From positions 1 through 50,895 of IMG/VR virus record IMGVR_UViG_3300035670_000304: a stretch of DNA of 50,895 nucleotides; one strand, 5' to 3'. Shown piece by piece: positions 26,651 through 36,074 of this stretch (positions within the stretch are counted from its first letter, which is position 1; each line of letters begins with the position of its first letter). The position numbers were made by a program, and so were the translations under genes. This stretch comes from a virus. The notes under the pieces were generated by a model, which saw nothing but the letters and a program-made list of their open reading frames with translations, was not told the origin of the DNA and did no database searches.

Positions 26651-28090
26651 ATGAAAGAAAAATTTAGTTATTTACCCCAAAACCAAAGAAAAAAAATCCT
26701 TTTAATTTGTGATGACATTAGAGTACATTCGGGTGTAGCAACAGTAGCACGTGAATTAGTACTAAACACATGCCATCATTTTAATTGGGTAAACATTGCA
26801 GGAGCAATCAACCACCCTGAAAAAGGTAAGAAATTTGATTTATCAGCAGACACAAACACAAATGCAGGAATAACAGATGCATCTGTTTTCTTATACCCAA
26901 CAGATGGATATGGAGAACCAGATTTGATCCGTTACATGATTGAAATGGAAAAGCCAGATGCAATTATGTTAATTACTGACCCAAGATATTTTGAGTGGTT
27001 GTTTATGATTGAAAACGAGGTTAGAAAACATTGTCCAATTATTTATTTAAACATCTGGGATGATTATCCGGCACCATTGTATAACAAAGCATTTTATGAG
27101 TCATGTGATGCATTGTTAGCAATTTCAAAACAAACAAAATTAATTAATGAGCTTGTTTTAGGTGAGAAACGTGGGGACAAAGTAATAGAGTATGTGCCTC
27201 ATGGTTTAAATGAAAAACATTTTTATCCAATTAAAGATGAAGCAGAGGTAAAAGAATTAGAGCAATTTAGAAATACTTTGTTTGGAGGTGAGCAAAAGGA
27301 TTTTGTAGTGTTTTTTAATTCAAGAAACATTAGACGTAAACAAATCCCGGATACAATGCTTGCATTTAGGTATTTTTTAGATACATTACCAAAAGAAAAA
27401 GCAGAGAAATGTGCTATGGTGCTTCATACAGAAGTAGTAAGTGAACATGGAACGGATTTAGAGGCAGTAAGGAAAATATTATTCCAAGATTATCCAAGTG
27501 CAATTTACTTTTCAACAAACAAATTAACACCACAACAGTTAAACCAATTATATAACATCGCAGATGCTCAAATTTTATTAACATCTAATGAAGGTTGGGG
27601 TCTGTCATTAACAGAGGCAATTTTAGCAGGAACACCAATTATTGCAAACGTAACAGGTGGAATGCAAGACCAAATGCGTTTTGAAGATGAAGATGGAAAT
27701 TGGTTTGAACCAACACCTGAATTACCTTCAAACCATACAGGTAAATTAAGAAAACATGGTGTGTGGGCGTTTCCGGTTTACCCAACAAATCGTTCAATTC
27801 AAGGTTCACCTAAAACACCTTATATTTTTGATGATAGATGTACATCTGAAGATGCCGCTGATCAAATTAAAAGGTTATATAAAATGACTAGAGAAGAACG
27901 TAAAGCATTTGGTGCAAGAGGTAGAGAATGGGCACTTAATGAAGCAGGATTAACTGGAGGAGCAATGGGTGTTCGCGCAATTAAAGCGATAGATAAATTA
28001 TTTGACACGTGGACTCCACGCGAAAGGTATGAGTTAATCAACTGTAATGAAGTAAAAGAAGATACAATTAAACACGAATTATTATACTAA
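26651..28090 (+). CDS. Glycosyltransferase, group 1 / GT4-like (GT-B fold)
   Basis: 479 aa. Two Rossmann-like halves: N-terminal KKILLICDDIRVHSGVATVARELV, and a C-terminal nucleotide-sugar domain with VVFFNSRNIRRKQIPDTMLAF and the E-x7-E-type segment SNEGWGLSLTEAILAGTPIIANVTGGMQDQM, typical of group 1 glycosyltransferases. No signal or membrane segment. First gene of a cluster of sugar genes ending at 39890. The acceptor may be virion proteins or modified DNA; the sequence does not decide. Confidence 0.85.
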   Translation: MKEKFSYLPQNQRKKILLICDDIRVHSGVATVARELVLNTCHHFNWVNIAGAINHPEKGKKFDLSADTNTNAGITDASVFLYPTDGYGEPDLIRYMIEMEKPDAIMLITDPRYFEWLFMIENEVRKHCPIIYLNIWDDYPAPLYNKAFYESCDALLAISKQTKLINELVLGEKRGDKVIEYVPHGLNEKHFYPIKDEAEVKELEQFRNTLFGGEQKDFVVFFNSRNIRRKQIPDTMLAFRYFLDTLPKEKAEKCAMVLHTEVVSEHGTDLEAVRKILFQDYPSAIYFSTNKLTPQQLNQLYNIADAQILLTSNEGWGLSLTEAILAGTPIIANVTGGMQDQMRFEDEDGNWFEPTPELPSNHTGKLRKHGVWAFPVYPTNRSIQGSPKTPYIFDDRCTSEDAADQIKRLYKMTREERKAFGARGREWALNEAGLTGGAMGVRAIKAIDKLFDTWTPRERYELINCNEVKEDTIKHELLY

Positions 28091-28095
28091 AAGTT

Positions 28096-29397
28096 ATGAG
28101 TAAACCAACATTTGTAATATCGTGCCCAATAGATACTTATAGTGGTTATGGAGCACGTTCTAGGGATATTGTTAGAGCAATTATTGAACTAGATAAATAT
28201 GATGTAAAAATATTACCTCAACGATGGGGTGCAACACCAAAAGGATTTATTAAAGATAACCCTGAATGGTCATTTTTAACAAAACATTTTTTAAATACTC
28301 CTCAACTACCAGCACAACCTGAAATTTGGATGCAAATTACAGTACCAAATGAATTCCAACCAATTGGAAAATATAATATCGGTTGTACAGCAGGTATTGA
28401 AACAACAATTGCACCTGCTGAATGGGTTGAAGGATGTAATCGAATGAATTTGATTTTAGGTTCTTCTGAGCACACTATTAAAGTATTAAAAGAAAGTAGA
28501 TTTGAAAAACGTGATCAAAATACAAACCAAACAATAGGGTATGCTGAATGGAAAGGTGATAGTGAAGTTATATTTGAGGGTGCAAACACTGAAGTATATA
28601 CTCCATTATCATTACCTACTAAAATGAAATTAGCAGATGAAATAAATGAAGATTTTTGCTTTCTATTTGTAGGACATTGGATGCAAGGTGCTTTAGGTGA
28701 AGATAGAAAAAATGTAGGATTGTTAGTTAAAGCATTCTATGAAACATTTAAAAACAAAACCAAAAAGCCAGCTTTAATTTTAAAAACATCTCAAGTAGGT
28801 TCTTCATATATGGATCGTGATGAAATTTTAAAACGAATCCAAACCATCAAATCTACAGTTAAATCAAACAATTTACCAAATGTTTATTTACTACATGGTG
28901 AATTTACAGATGTAGAAATGAATGAGATTTATAATCAATCCAAAGTTAAAGCAATGATTAATTTAACTAAAGGAGAAGGATTTGGTCGCCCATTACTTGA
29001 ATTTTCACTTGTAAATAAACCAATTATCACAACAAATTGGAGTGGACATACTGATTATTTAAACCCTGAATTTACTACATTATTACCTGGTACTTTAACA
29101 AACGTACATCCATCAGCTGCTAATAACATGTTAATGAAAGAAGCACAATGGTTTAGTGTAGATCATGGTCATGTAGGTCATTATATGAAGGATATGTTTG
29201 AAAACTATAAAGAATATAAAGATAAAGCAAAACGTCAAGGATATCATTCAAGAATAAATTTTTCATTTGATAAAATGAAAGAAAAGTTGGATGATGTTTT
29301 TACTAAACGTATACCTGAATTCCCAAAACAAGTACAACTTCAATTACCTAAATTAAATAAAATTGAATTACCAAAACTTAAAAAAGTAGAAGCCTAA
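28096..29397 (+). CDS. Glycosyltransferase, group 1-like
   Basis: 433 aa. Opens PTFVISCPIDTYSGYGARSRDIVRAIIE, a G-Y-G-x-x-S/A-R start common in GT-B enzymes; later FCFLFVGHWMQGALGEDRKNVGLLVKAF and the donor-binding segment NLTKGEGFGRPLLEFSLVNKPIITTNWSGHTDYL. The C-terminal ~30 residues are a Lys/Leu-Pro repeat (VQLQLPKLNKIELPKLKKVE). Tightly linked to 26651 (5-base gap) and overlaps the next gene by 1 base. Substrate unknown. Confidence 0.82.
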   Translation: MSKPTFVISCPIDTYSGYGARSRDIVRAIIELDKYDVKILPQRWGATPKGFIKDNPEWSFLTKHFLNTPQLPAQPEIWMQITVPNEFQPIGKYNIGCTAGIETTIAPAEWVEGCNRMNLILGSSEHTIKVLKESRFEKRDQNTNQTIGYAEWKGDSEVIFEGANTEVYTPLSLPTKMKLADEINEDFCFLFVGHWMQGALGEDRKNVGLLVKAFYETFKNKTKKPALILKTSQVGSSYMDRDEILKRIQTIKSTVKSNNLPNVYLLHGEFTDVEMNEIYNQSKVKAMINLTKGEGFGRPLLEFSLVNKPIITTNWSGHTDYLNPEFTTLLPGTLTNVHPSAANNMLMKEAQWFSVDHGHVGHYMKDMFENYKEYKDKAKRQGYHSRINFSFDKMKEKLDDVFTKRIPEFPKQVQLQLPKLNKIELPKLKKVEA

Positions 29398-29846
29398 TGC
29401 AAAACGAAGAAATAATTAATTGCCCTAAATCTGGAGGTGACTTGTGCTATAAAGTACAAGTTGCCCCCGAAATTTATAACTACATGAGTTTATCTTGTGG
29501 TTTTTGGACTAACAGTTTGATGACTGAAGACCATGAGTTTTATAAACAACAGATAGAAACTTTGCCTGAGTTGTATAAAGATTTAACTTGGGTTGATCCT
29601 GAGACGAATTTAATATGGTTACCAAATACAATTAATCAACCTGAGGTAGGAATGATTTTTGCATACGGGCATAATGCTTCGGATTGGGGTTGGGCAGCTG
29701 TAAAAGCAGTTGAAGTACCTGAAGAAGAAAGAAAAGAAGTTATGGGTAAAATGCAAACTCATAAGATGGATATGCCTAATATGAAAATATTCCCTGAAAG
29801 AGATTATATTGAGGCTCTAAGTTTCCTTGGAATTTTACCAGAATAA
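29397..29846 (+). CDS. Unknown protein in glycosyltransferase cluster
   Basis: 149 aa starting on the last base of the preceding stop (TAATG). Contains a mixed region FWTNSLMTEDHEFYKQQIETLPELYKDLTWVDPETNLIWLPNT and GMIFAYGHNASDWGWAAVKAVEVP, a Trp/Gly-rich pattern I recognise only as a hypothetical in large phages. Its C-terminal coding region contains a CTTG-N20-TATATTTA promoter for the next gene. No catalytic motif seen. Confidence 0.65.
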   Translation: MQNEEIINCPKSGGDLCYKVQVAPEIYNYMSLSCGFWTNSLMTEDHEFYKQQIETLPELYKDLTWVDPETNLIWLPNTINQPEVGMIFAYGHNASDWGWAAVKAVEVPEEERKEVMGKMQTHKMDMPNMKIFPERDYIEALSFLGILPE

Positions 29847-29857
29847 TAGTATATTTA
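29826..29857 (+). promoter_or_regulatory. Bacteroidota-type -33/-7 promoter
   Basis: CTTG at 29826-29829, 20 bases, TATATTTA at 29850-29857, then 5 bases to the ATG at 29863. It overlaps the end of the preceding gene and supports 29863 as the true start of the next. Confidence 0.6.
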
Positions 29858-29862
29858 AATAT

Positions 29863-30528
29863 ATGAAAATAAGTTATGCAGTTACAGTATGTAACGAATT
29901 TATAGAAATTCAACGGTTATTAACATTTTTACTTGAACATAAACGCCCACAAGACGAGATTGTAGTTCAAATGGATTTGAATGTAGATGATACGAAAAAT
30001 CATCCTGAAGATAAAAGCCAAGTACATGTTTATCTTATGAAACATAATACACAAGGTAATATTCGAGTTGTATTTTATCCATTAAATAATGACTTTGGGG
30101 CATTTAAAAACAACTTAACTCAACATTGTACTGGTGATTATATTTTTCAAATTGATGCTGATGAAATTCCTAACGAAAACCTAATAATGGTTTTACCTGA
30201 GATAATAGAAGAAAATCCTGAAGTTGAGGTGTATCTAGTTCCTAGAGTGAACACAGTAAAAGGTTTAACTCCTGAACATATTTCAAAATGGGGTTGGAGA
30301 GTAACGGATACCGGATCTGGGTTAGATGAAGAGTGGGTTAATTGGCCTGATTACCAATGGCGTATTTGGAGAAATAAACCGGAGATTCAATGGGTAAATA
30401 AAGTACATGAGCGTTTAGATGGCTTTACACATTATACTGCTATGCCCGATGTAGAGTATTTTGCTTTATACCACCCCAAAACAATTGATAAACAAGAAAA
30501 ACAAAACAGTTATTACAATACATTATGA
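29863..30528 (+). CDS. Family 2-like glycosyltransferase (GT-A)
   Basis: 221 aa from ATG 29863; longer in-frame starts from TTG at 29827 would place the coding start within the promoter. Features: SYAVTVCNEFIEIQRLLTFLLEH at the start, and GDYIFQIDADEIPNENLI with the D-A-D metal/nucleotide motif near residue 105. The C-terminal half (NWPDYQWRIWRNKPEIQWVNKVHERLDGF) resembles the W/R-rich part of phage and bacterial GT2 enzymes that glycosylate surface sugars. Overlaps the next gene by 4 bases. Confidence 0.82.
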   Translation: MKISYAVTVCNEFIEIQRLLTFLLEHKRPQDEIVVQMDLNVDDTKNHPEDKSQVHVYLMKHNTQGNIRVVFYPLNNDFGAFKNNLTQHCTGDYIFQIDADEIPNENLIMVLPEIIEENPEVEVYLVPRVNTVKGLTPEHISKWGWRVTDTGSGLDEEWVNWPDYQWRIWRNKPEIQWVNKVHERLDGFTHYTAMPDVEYFALYHPKTIDKQEKQNSYYNTL

Positions 30529-31715
30529 GTAAAAAAAAGAAAATATTAATTTTTTCCTCTAGTGAAAGAAGTACTTTAGAAGTTATAAATGTAGTTAAAG
30601 AAATTAAAAAACGAAACCATGACTTTTTTTTCCTTTACTCAAACTCTACAGATACTCAATACCCAACATACTCATTAGAAAATTTTTCTTATGATACTAA
30701 TATAGAAAACCCTACTCCTGTATATTCTGCTAAAACATTAGGGAACATAACCTTACCTTTTATACCAGATGTATTATTAGTAAGCAGAGAAAATTGGGAA
30801 CCTGAAAAATCTATATTTATCGAATTTAAACAATTAGGCACATTAATCTGTTGTATTGAAAACTCTAGCTGGTTATACTCAGAAATAGAATCTAAATTAG
30901 AATTACGTAGTAGAAAAAACTTCCCTACAAATTTAATAGATGTATTTTTTGATCATAGTGATTGGACGTTTGATACTAAAGTATTAGCTAGTTGGGTTAC
31001 CCATAAAACTAAAATAGTTGGAACATCTAAATATGATGATTTAGTTAATATAGAACCTTATAATAAAACTAAACCTGTTATTATAATATATGGTTCTATG
31101 AATTCTTTTATGCATCAAAACATACTCCAAAAAACTAAACATATAGTTAATGAATTTAAAGATCAATATGAAATATTTTATAAACCTCACCCTGTAGAAT
31201 TTAATGATTTTAAAGAAGATTTTACTAATAACTCCACTAACCTTAATAATATTCCAAATGTTAACGTAATAAAAGACGAAAAAGTATTCCAATCAATAGT
31301 TAAATCTTCAGATATTAATATAGGAATATTAAGTTCCATTATGTATTACCCTTTAGTTCTAAATAAAAAAGTAGTACTATTTGACCTAAACGCTTCAGGC
31401 TTAGAAAATGCTTATAATATTGAAAAGTTTCAAGGAAAATTATTTGAGTTTTGGGCGCCTATTGTTAAAGTAAATTCTTTTGAAGAATTTAAACAATTAG
31501 TAGGAGAAAAATTTTTAAATGAAACTATAAAAAGAAAAAATAATTTAATGAAGGATATTTATAATAATTTGGATATATACGATGAAGATCATACATTTAA
31601 AGAAAATCAATGGGATATAGAAAATAACAAGAAAGTATTAAAGTATTTTGATAATTTTAATGATTTCAAAGCATCAGAAAGAATAGTAAACGAAATAGAA
31701 AATTTATATGTTTAA
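30525..31715 (+). CDS. Possible GT-B-type transferase (CDP-glycerol/glycosyltransferase-like)
   Basis: 396 aa. The N-terminal part KKKILIFSSSERSTLEVINVVKEIKKRNHDFFFLYS is Rossmann-like; the middle has KTKIVGTSKYDDL, PVIIIYGSMNSF and EIFYKPHPVEF, the K-P-H-P step seen in CDP-glycerol:polyglycerophosphate transferases and in capsule-type GT-B enzymes. The C-terminal SDINIGILSSIMYYPLVLNKKVVLFDLN fits a nucleotide-sugar site. Coding sequence is notably A/T-rich. Overlaps the dehydratase gene by 8 bases. Family assignment is tentative. Confidence 0.55.
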   Translation: MSKKKKILIFSSSERSTLEVINVVKEIKKRNHDFFFLYSNSTDTQYPTYSLENFSYDTNIENPTPVYSAKTLGNITLPFIPDVLLVSRENWEPEKSIFIEFKQLGTLICCIENSSWLYSEIESKLELRSRKNFPTNLIDVFFDHSDWTFDTKVLASWVTHKTKIVGTSKYDDLVNIEPYNKTKPVIIIYGSMNSFMHQNILQKTKHIVNEFKDQYEIFYKPHPVEFNDFKEDFTNNSTNLNNIPNVNVIKDEKVFQSIVKSSDINIGILSSIMYYPLVLNKKVVLFDLNASGLENAYNIEKFQGKLFEFWAPIVKVNSFEEFKQLVGEKFLNETIKRKNNLMKDIYNNLDIYDEDHTFKENQWDIENNKKVLKYFDNFNDFKASERIVNEIENLYV

Positions 31716-32709
31716 TAACAAAACCATTTTAATTACCGGAGGAACAGGCTCATTAGGTAGAGCTATAATTCAAAAATTAAAACAATACAACTGCAAAATT
31801 ATAGTTTACAGCCGTGATGAAGGTAAACAAGCTTTATATTTTGGACAAGACAAATCAATTATTAGAGTAATTGGTGATGTTAGAGATTATGAACAATTAA
31901 CCAAAATATTCCGCTTATATAAACCTAACTACATAATACATACAGCTGCTTTAAAACGAATAGATGATATGGAATATTATCCTGAAGAATGTGTTAAAAC
32001 AAATATTCAAGGATCTATCAATGTAGCTAATGCTTGTTTGGAAACAAAAGTTGATAAATGTATTTTAGTATCAACTGATAAAGCATGTGTTCCTATTAAT
32101 GTATATGGAGCTTCTAAGTTTACAGCTGAACGTTTATTTTCCAATTTTGATTATAACTCACCACACACTATTTTTAGCTCAGTGCGTTATGGGAATGTAA
32201 TAGCTAGTAGAGGATCATTTATTCCTTTATGGATGGATTTATTATCTCAAGACAAAGACATTAACGTCACATCATTAGATTGTACTCGATTCTTATTTAC
32301 ATTAGAAGATGCAGTAAACACGGTTTTATCTTCTTTAATTAATAGTATTGGAGGAGAAGTATTTATTCCATATTTTGATTCATTTAATATGGAAACTATA
32401 ATTAAGGCATTATCTAAAAAATTAGATAAAGAAATAAAATACAATATTGTAGGAATGCGCCCTGGAGAGAAATTCCATGAGGATATGATAGCTAAAACAG
32501 AATTGCCTTTTACTTATGAATCTAAATTCTTAGATGGGTTTACCACAGAACATTGTAATAGATTATTATGTGTTATCCCCCAATACACTGAAAAAGAATA
32601 CCCCCTTAACAAATATAACGGCCCTGAATTTAATTCAGGGATATTTTTAAATTATAATACTGAGTATTTAATAAAATTAATTAACAAAGGTTTACAAGAT
32701 GCTAACTAG
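31708..32709 (+). CDS. UDP-GlcNAc 4,6-dehydratase-like SDR (PseB/FlaA1 type)
   Basis: 333 aa, the usual length of PseB. NAD(P) motif GGTGSLG (11-17), VIGDVRD (54-60), HTAALKRIDDME (78-89), VSTDKAC (121-127), and the catalytic Tyr133-x3-Lys137 in NVYGASKFTAE. PseB starts pseudaminic acid synthesis by converting UDP-GlcNAc to the 4-keto-6-deoxy sugar. Neighbours supply an aminotransferase, NeuB-type synthase and CMP-transferase, making a nonulosonic acid route likely. Which C5 epimer (pseudaminic or legionaminic type) is not decided by motifs alone. Confidence 0.85.
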   Translation: MFNNKTILITGGTGSLGRAIIQKLKQYNCKIIVYSRDEGKQALYFGQDKSIIRVIGDVRDYEQLTKIFRLYKPNYIIHTAALKRIDDMEYYPEECVKTNIQGSINVANACLETKVDKCILVSTDKACVPINVYGASKFTAERLFSNFDYNSPHTIFSSVRYGNVIASRGSFIPLWMDLLSQDKDINVTSLDCTRFLFTLEDAVNTVLSSLINSIGGEVFIPYFDSFNMETIIKALSKKLDKEIKYNIVGMRPGEKFHEDMIAKTELPFTYESKFLDGFTTEHCNRLLCVIPQYTEKEYPLNKYNGPEFNSGIFLNYNTEYLIKLINKGLQDAN

Positions 32710-33976
32710 AAAAAAAATCAATGAAGAAAAACTTTGGGAAAATGCCCTCAAGTTAATGCCTAGAGGTACCCAAACAATGAGTAAATGCCCTGACCAGTTT
32801 GTAGATGGTGTTTACCCTAAATTTGTTAAATCAGGCAAAGGGGCTTATTTATATGGTTTAGATGGAAAAAAGTATTTAGATTATATGTGTGCATTAGGGC
32901 CTATTATTTTAGGTTATAATCACTCTTCTATTAATAGAGCTATCAAAAAACAACTTAAAAAAGGTATTATATTTTCCTGGCCTACTCTCCTAGAGCAGGA
33001 ACTAGCCCAGCTAATAACAGACATTGTTCCTTGTGCTGAACAAGTAAGATTTTGTAAAAATGGTACTGATGCCGATTTAGCAGCAGTTCGTATTGCCCGT
33101 TCATATACAGGCAAAGAAAAAATTCTTAAACCCTCAGGAGGGTATCATGGTTGGGGAGATTGGCATGCTATTACAATGAGAGAGTATGGTGTTCCTAAGT
33201 GTTTGAAAAAATTAATTGATGAATTTGAATTTAATAATTTAGATAGTTTAGAAAAATTGCTTAAAAAAGGAGATGTAGCAGCTGTTATTTTAGAGCCTCA
33301 AGCATTAACTACACCTAAATCTGGGTATTTAGAAGGAGTTAGGGAACTATGTACTAAATATAAAGCTATACTTATTTTTGATGAAGTAGTAACTGGTTTT
33401 AGGTGGAGTTTAGGCGGTGCTCAAGAATATTTTGGGGTAACTCCTGATTTATGCTGTATGGGCAAAGCAATAGCTAATGGGATGCCATTAGGGGTTATTG
33501 CTGGTAAAGCTGAGTACATGAATGAATTAAATCATGTGTTTTTTTCAATGACATTTGGAGGAGAAGCATTATCATTAGCAGCTGCGATTGCTACTATTAA
33601 AGAGCTTAAAACTAAAGATTACAATTATATTTGGGAGTTAGGGAACATGTTAGATAAAGGCATAAAAGAAGCTGCTAAAAAGCATAATCTAGATATTATA
33701 TTCGCAGGAGACGCCCCCAGACATAACTTATCATTTAACCCTCAAACATACTCAGATGTAGATGGATTAAAAGCATTATTTTACCAAGAAATGGTTAAGC
33801 AAGGAATTTTATTCCCAAATGTTATTTATATAAGTTTTGCTCATACTAAAAAGGATATCCAAAAAACAATTAATACTGCTGAGAATGCTTTTAAGATAGT
33901 AAGTGAAAATTTAAATAATATAGACCAAATTTTAGAAGGGAAACGAGCAGTAGCAATCTTTAGAAAAAATAACTAA
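32699..33976 (+). CDS. Class III PLP aminotransferase (glutamate-1-semialdehyde aminomutase-like)
   Basis: 425 aa. Family landmarks: GKGAYLYGLDGKKYLDYMCALGP, CKNGTDADLAAVRIAR (119-134), the PLP aspartate in LIFDEVVTGFR (D228), and Lys256 in MGKAIANGMPLG as the Schiff-base residue. Overlaps the dehydratase by 11 bases. In the classical pseudaminic route the C4 amine is installed by PseC, a DegT-type enzyme; here a class III enzyme stands in that position, so it is the likely substitute. True hemL activity (tetrapyrrole synthesis) is unlikely in this context. Confidence 0.85.
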   Translation: MLTRKKINEEKLWENALKLMPRGTQTMSKCPDQFVDGVYPKFVKSGKGAYLYGLDGKKYLDYMCALGPIILGYNHSSINRAIKKQLKKGIIFSWPTLLEQELAQLITDIVPCAEQVRFCKNGTDADLAAVRIARSYTGKEKILKPSGGYHGWGDWHAITMREYGVPKCLKKLIDEFEFNNLDSLEKLLKKGDVAAVILEPQALTTPKSGYLEGVRELCTKYKAILIFDEVVTGFRWSLGGAQEYFGVTPDLCCMGKAIANGMPLGVIAGKAEYMNELNHVFFSMTFGGEALSLAAAIATIKELKTKDYNYIWELGNMLDKGIKEAAKKHNLDIIFAGDAPRHNLSFNPQTYSDVDGLKALFYQEMVKQGILFPNVIYISFAHTKKDIQKTINTAENAFKIVSENLNNIDQILEGKRAVAIFRKNN

Positions 33977-33977
33977 T

Positions 33978-34577
33978 ATGAATAATATCGTTATCAACAA
34001 CTACCAATATAGTGAATTTTTTACCCACTACTTTTCAAGCCAAGACGAATGGCTACACAAACCAGAACAACCATTACTAGATTATGTTAAAGAAAACATC
34101 CCAGACTATATTAATACTGTAATCATTTTTGGGTGTGCAGGAGGAAGAGATTTTATACCATTTCATGATGAATATAATTGTATAGGCTTTGATTTAGCAT
34201 CTCCTTCTATAGTTAAATGGGTTTGTAAAACAGATAATCTAACATATTATCAATGTAGTATAGAAGACTATTTAAGTAAATTTGACCATAATGATGTAGA
34301 TTTATCCTCATGTTTAGTTTATACCCAAGGGACATTAATGTATGTAGACTACAAAACCCAAACTCAGTTTATAAACCATCTAACCCAACATGGATGTAAA
34401 AATATAGTAATTCATGAATACCCCCCTGAGTGTCCGGTATATGATCAAGGTCATAACGGTAATAACCCTAATGCTAATTTTAATCCTTCTCCTGAGGTTT
34501 TAAATTTATTTGAAAGGAAACATTTTAGGTTAACAATTGAAAGGCAACCTACTGGGTTTTTATATTTAAATAAGTAA
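33978..34577 (+). CDS. SAM-dependent methyltransferase-like protein
   Basis: 199 aa. VIIFGCAGGRDFIPF (about 50-64) resembles the glycine-rich motif I of class I methyltransferases, followed by CIGFDLASPSIV with the acidic residue expected to bind the SAM ribose, and a C-terminal NIVIHEYPPEC strand. It lies between the aminotransferase and cytidylyltransferase of the sugar cluster with 1-base gaps, so it may methylate the nonulosonic acid or an intermediate. The substrate is not visible. Confidence 0.6.
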   Translation: MNNIVINNYQYSEFFTHYFSSQDEWLHKPEQPLLDYVKENIPDYINTVIIFGCAGGRDFIPFHDEYNCIGFDLASPSIVKWVCKTDNLTYYQCSIEDYLSKFDHNDVDLSSCLVYTQGTLMYVDYKTQTQFINHLTQHGCKNIVIHEYPPECPVYDQGHNGNNPNANFNPSPEVLNLFERKHFRLTIERQPTGFLYLNK

Positions 34578-34578
34578 T

Positions 34579-35268
34579 ATGAAAGATATTAAAGATGTAA
34601 TTTTTATAATTCAAGCTAGAACACAATCAACTCGTGTCCCTAACAAAATGCTTAAACCATTTGCTCATTCAAGTTTATTTGAAATAGCAATTGAAAAAAT
34701 ACTCCAATCATCTGTCATTCCAAAAGATAATTTTTACCTTTCAATTATGGATGATGAATTAATTAACATCGCTAAAAAATACAATGTAAATTACTTTACC
34801 CGAAGTGAAGAATCAACCCAAGAACCAATTACATTACAAAAAGCACTTGAATGGTACAATAAACTTCCATTTAAATATTTTGTAATTATTAATGCTTGTA
34901 ATCCGTTACTAAAAGTAGAAACAATAGATAATTTTATTAAACGATTTTTAGAAGTAGATTCAAATGGTTTATTTGGGGTATTTGAGAAAAAAACATTTTT
35001 ATTCAATAACGATGGAGTTATGATAAATCGTTTTTTTGGAGAAGATAAATATTTAGCTACTTTAGAAACCAAATTTGTAGAAACATGTTATGAAGCAGCT
35101 CACTCATTATATGCTGGGTCTAATGAAGACATAGCAAATGGGATATATATGGGCACATTTAAAGAACCAGGCAATCCAAATTTCTTTATAATGGATGAAA
35201 TTGAATGCTTTGATATAGATTGGCCTTGGCAATTTGAAGTAGCAGAAAAATTATATTTAAATAAATGA
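34579..35268 (+). CDS. CMP-sugar cytidylyltransferase (NeuA/PseF/SpsF-like)
   Basis: 229 aa. The nucleotide-binding start IFIIQARTQSTRVPNKMLKPF is the R-x-x-S-x-R-x-P-x-K motif of the family; FVIINACNPLLKVETIDNFI corresponds to the N-x-x-x-P segment; the end MDEIECFDIDWPWQFEVAEKL is the metal-binding D-I-D-x-x-x-D/E type. It would activate the sugar made by the NeuB-type synthase (36071) as its CMP derivative. Overlaps the next gene by 4 bases. Confidence 0.85.
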   Translation: MKDIKDVIFIIQARTQSTRVPNKMLKPFAHSSLFEIAIEKILQSSVIPKDNFYLSIMDDELINIAKKYNVNYFTRSEESTQEPITLQKALEWYNKLPFKYFVIINACNPLLKVETIDNFIKRFLEVDSNGLFGVFEKKTFLFNNDGVMINRFFGEDKYLATLETKFVETCYEAAHSLYAGSNEDIANGIYMGTFKEPGNPNFFIMDEIECFDIDWPWQFEVAEKLYLNK

Positions 35269-36074
35269 AAGCAGTTATAATTGGGGGCGGCTCTATAGGA
35301 AAACGCCACTCAACTAATTTAACTAATCTAGGAATTAAAACTAGAATAGTTGATATAGATGAAATAAGTAATATAGATAATATATTACAAGAAGGTTTTG
35401 ATATTGGTTTAGTATGTTCACCTAATATAAAACATATTGAACACTGTTTTAAATTAGCTCAACATGATATTCCTATATTTTGTGAAAAACCATTTTATTC
35501 ATCAAGTGAAGGAATAGAAGAATTATTAAACGTAGTTAAAGAAAAAAATTTAATTACAATGGTGGGGTGTAATTTACGATTTACAGATGAGGTAAAATCA
35601 ATTAATTCAAACTCTAAATACATTAGTGTATATTTTGGTTATAACTTAAAAAAATGGAGACCACAAACTGATTATTTAAAATCTTATAGTGCTAATAAAC
35701 ATTTAGGAGGTGGAGTACTTTTAGATGTTATACATGAGTTAGACTATCTTTACTTTAAATTTGGAGATATTAAAAATGTTTCATATACTAAAAATAAGTT
35801 AACAAATATAACAAATGATACTGAAGATTTAGTTGTTGGGCGAATTGAATTCCAAAATGGGACAATAGCAGACTTTACCTTAAACTACCTTTCAGAAGAA
35901 TATCAACGTTATTTTGATATTTTAGAAGATGATATATTACGTAGAGTGCATTTTGAAATAAAAAATGATATGTATGTTGAAGAAATAAAGTATTTTGTTA
36001 ATTGTGTTGAAAATAATATACATTGTATAAATAGTTTTAAAGAAGCAAATAAGTTATTAAAATATTTAGTATGA
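35265..36074 (+). CDS. Gfo/Idh/MocA-type oxidoreductase
   Basis: 269 aa. N-terminal Rossmann motif MKAVIIGGGSIGKRHSTNL, VCSPNIKHIEHCFKLAQ, and the E-K-P motif in PIFCEKPFYSS, with the catalytic Lys in that loop. The C-terminal half (GGGVLLDVIHELDYLYFKFGD) has the His-x-x-D-like step of the family. It is shorter than the usual 330 aa. Lies between the cytidylyltransferase and NeuB-type synthase with 4-base overlaps; in legionaminic/pseudaminic clusters such an enzyme modifies the sugar chain, but the precise reaction is not known here. Confidence 0.8.
   Translation: MKAVIIGGGSIGKRHSTNLTNLGIKTRIVDIDEISNIDNILQEGFDIGLVCSPNIKHIEHCFKLAQHDIPIFCEKPFYSSSEGIEELLNVVKEKNLITMVGCNLRFTDEVKSINSNSKYISVYFGYNLKKWRPQTDYLKSYSANKHLGGGVLLDVIHELDYLYFKFGDIKNVSYTKNKLTNITNDTEDLVVGRIEFQNGTIADFTLNYLSEEYQRYFDILEDDILRRVHFEIKNDMYVEEIKYFVNCVENNIHCINSFKEANKLLKYLV

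Noticed and set aside
32699-33976. hemL-type glutamate-1-semialdehyde aminomutase for tetrapyrrole synthesis
   Set aside because: The fold matches, but the gene overlaps a nonulosonic acid dehydratase and no other tetrapyrrole gene is present, so a sugar aminotransferase is more likely.
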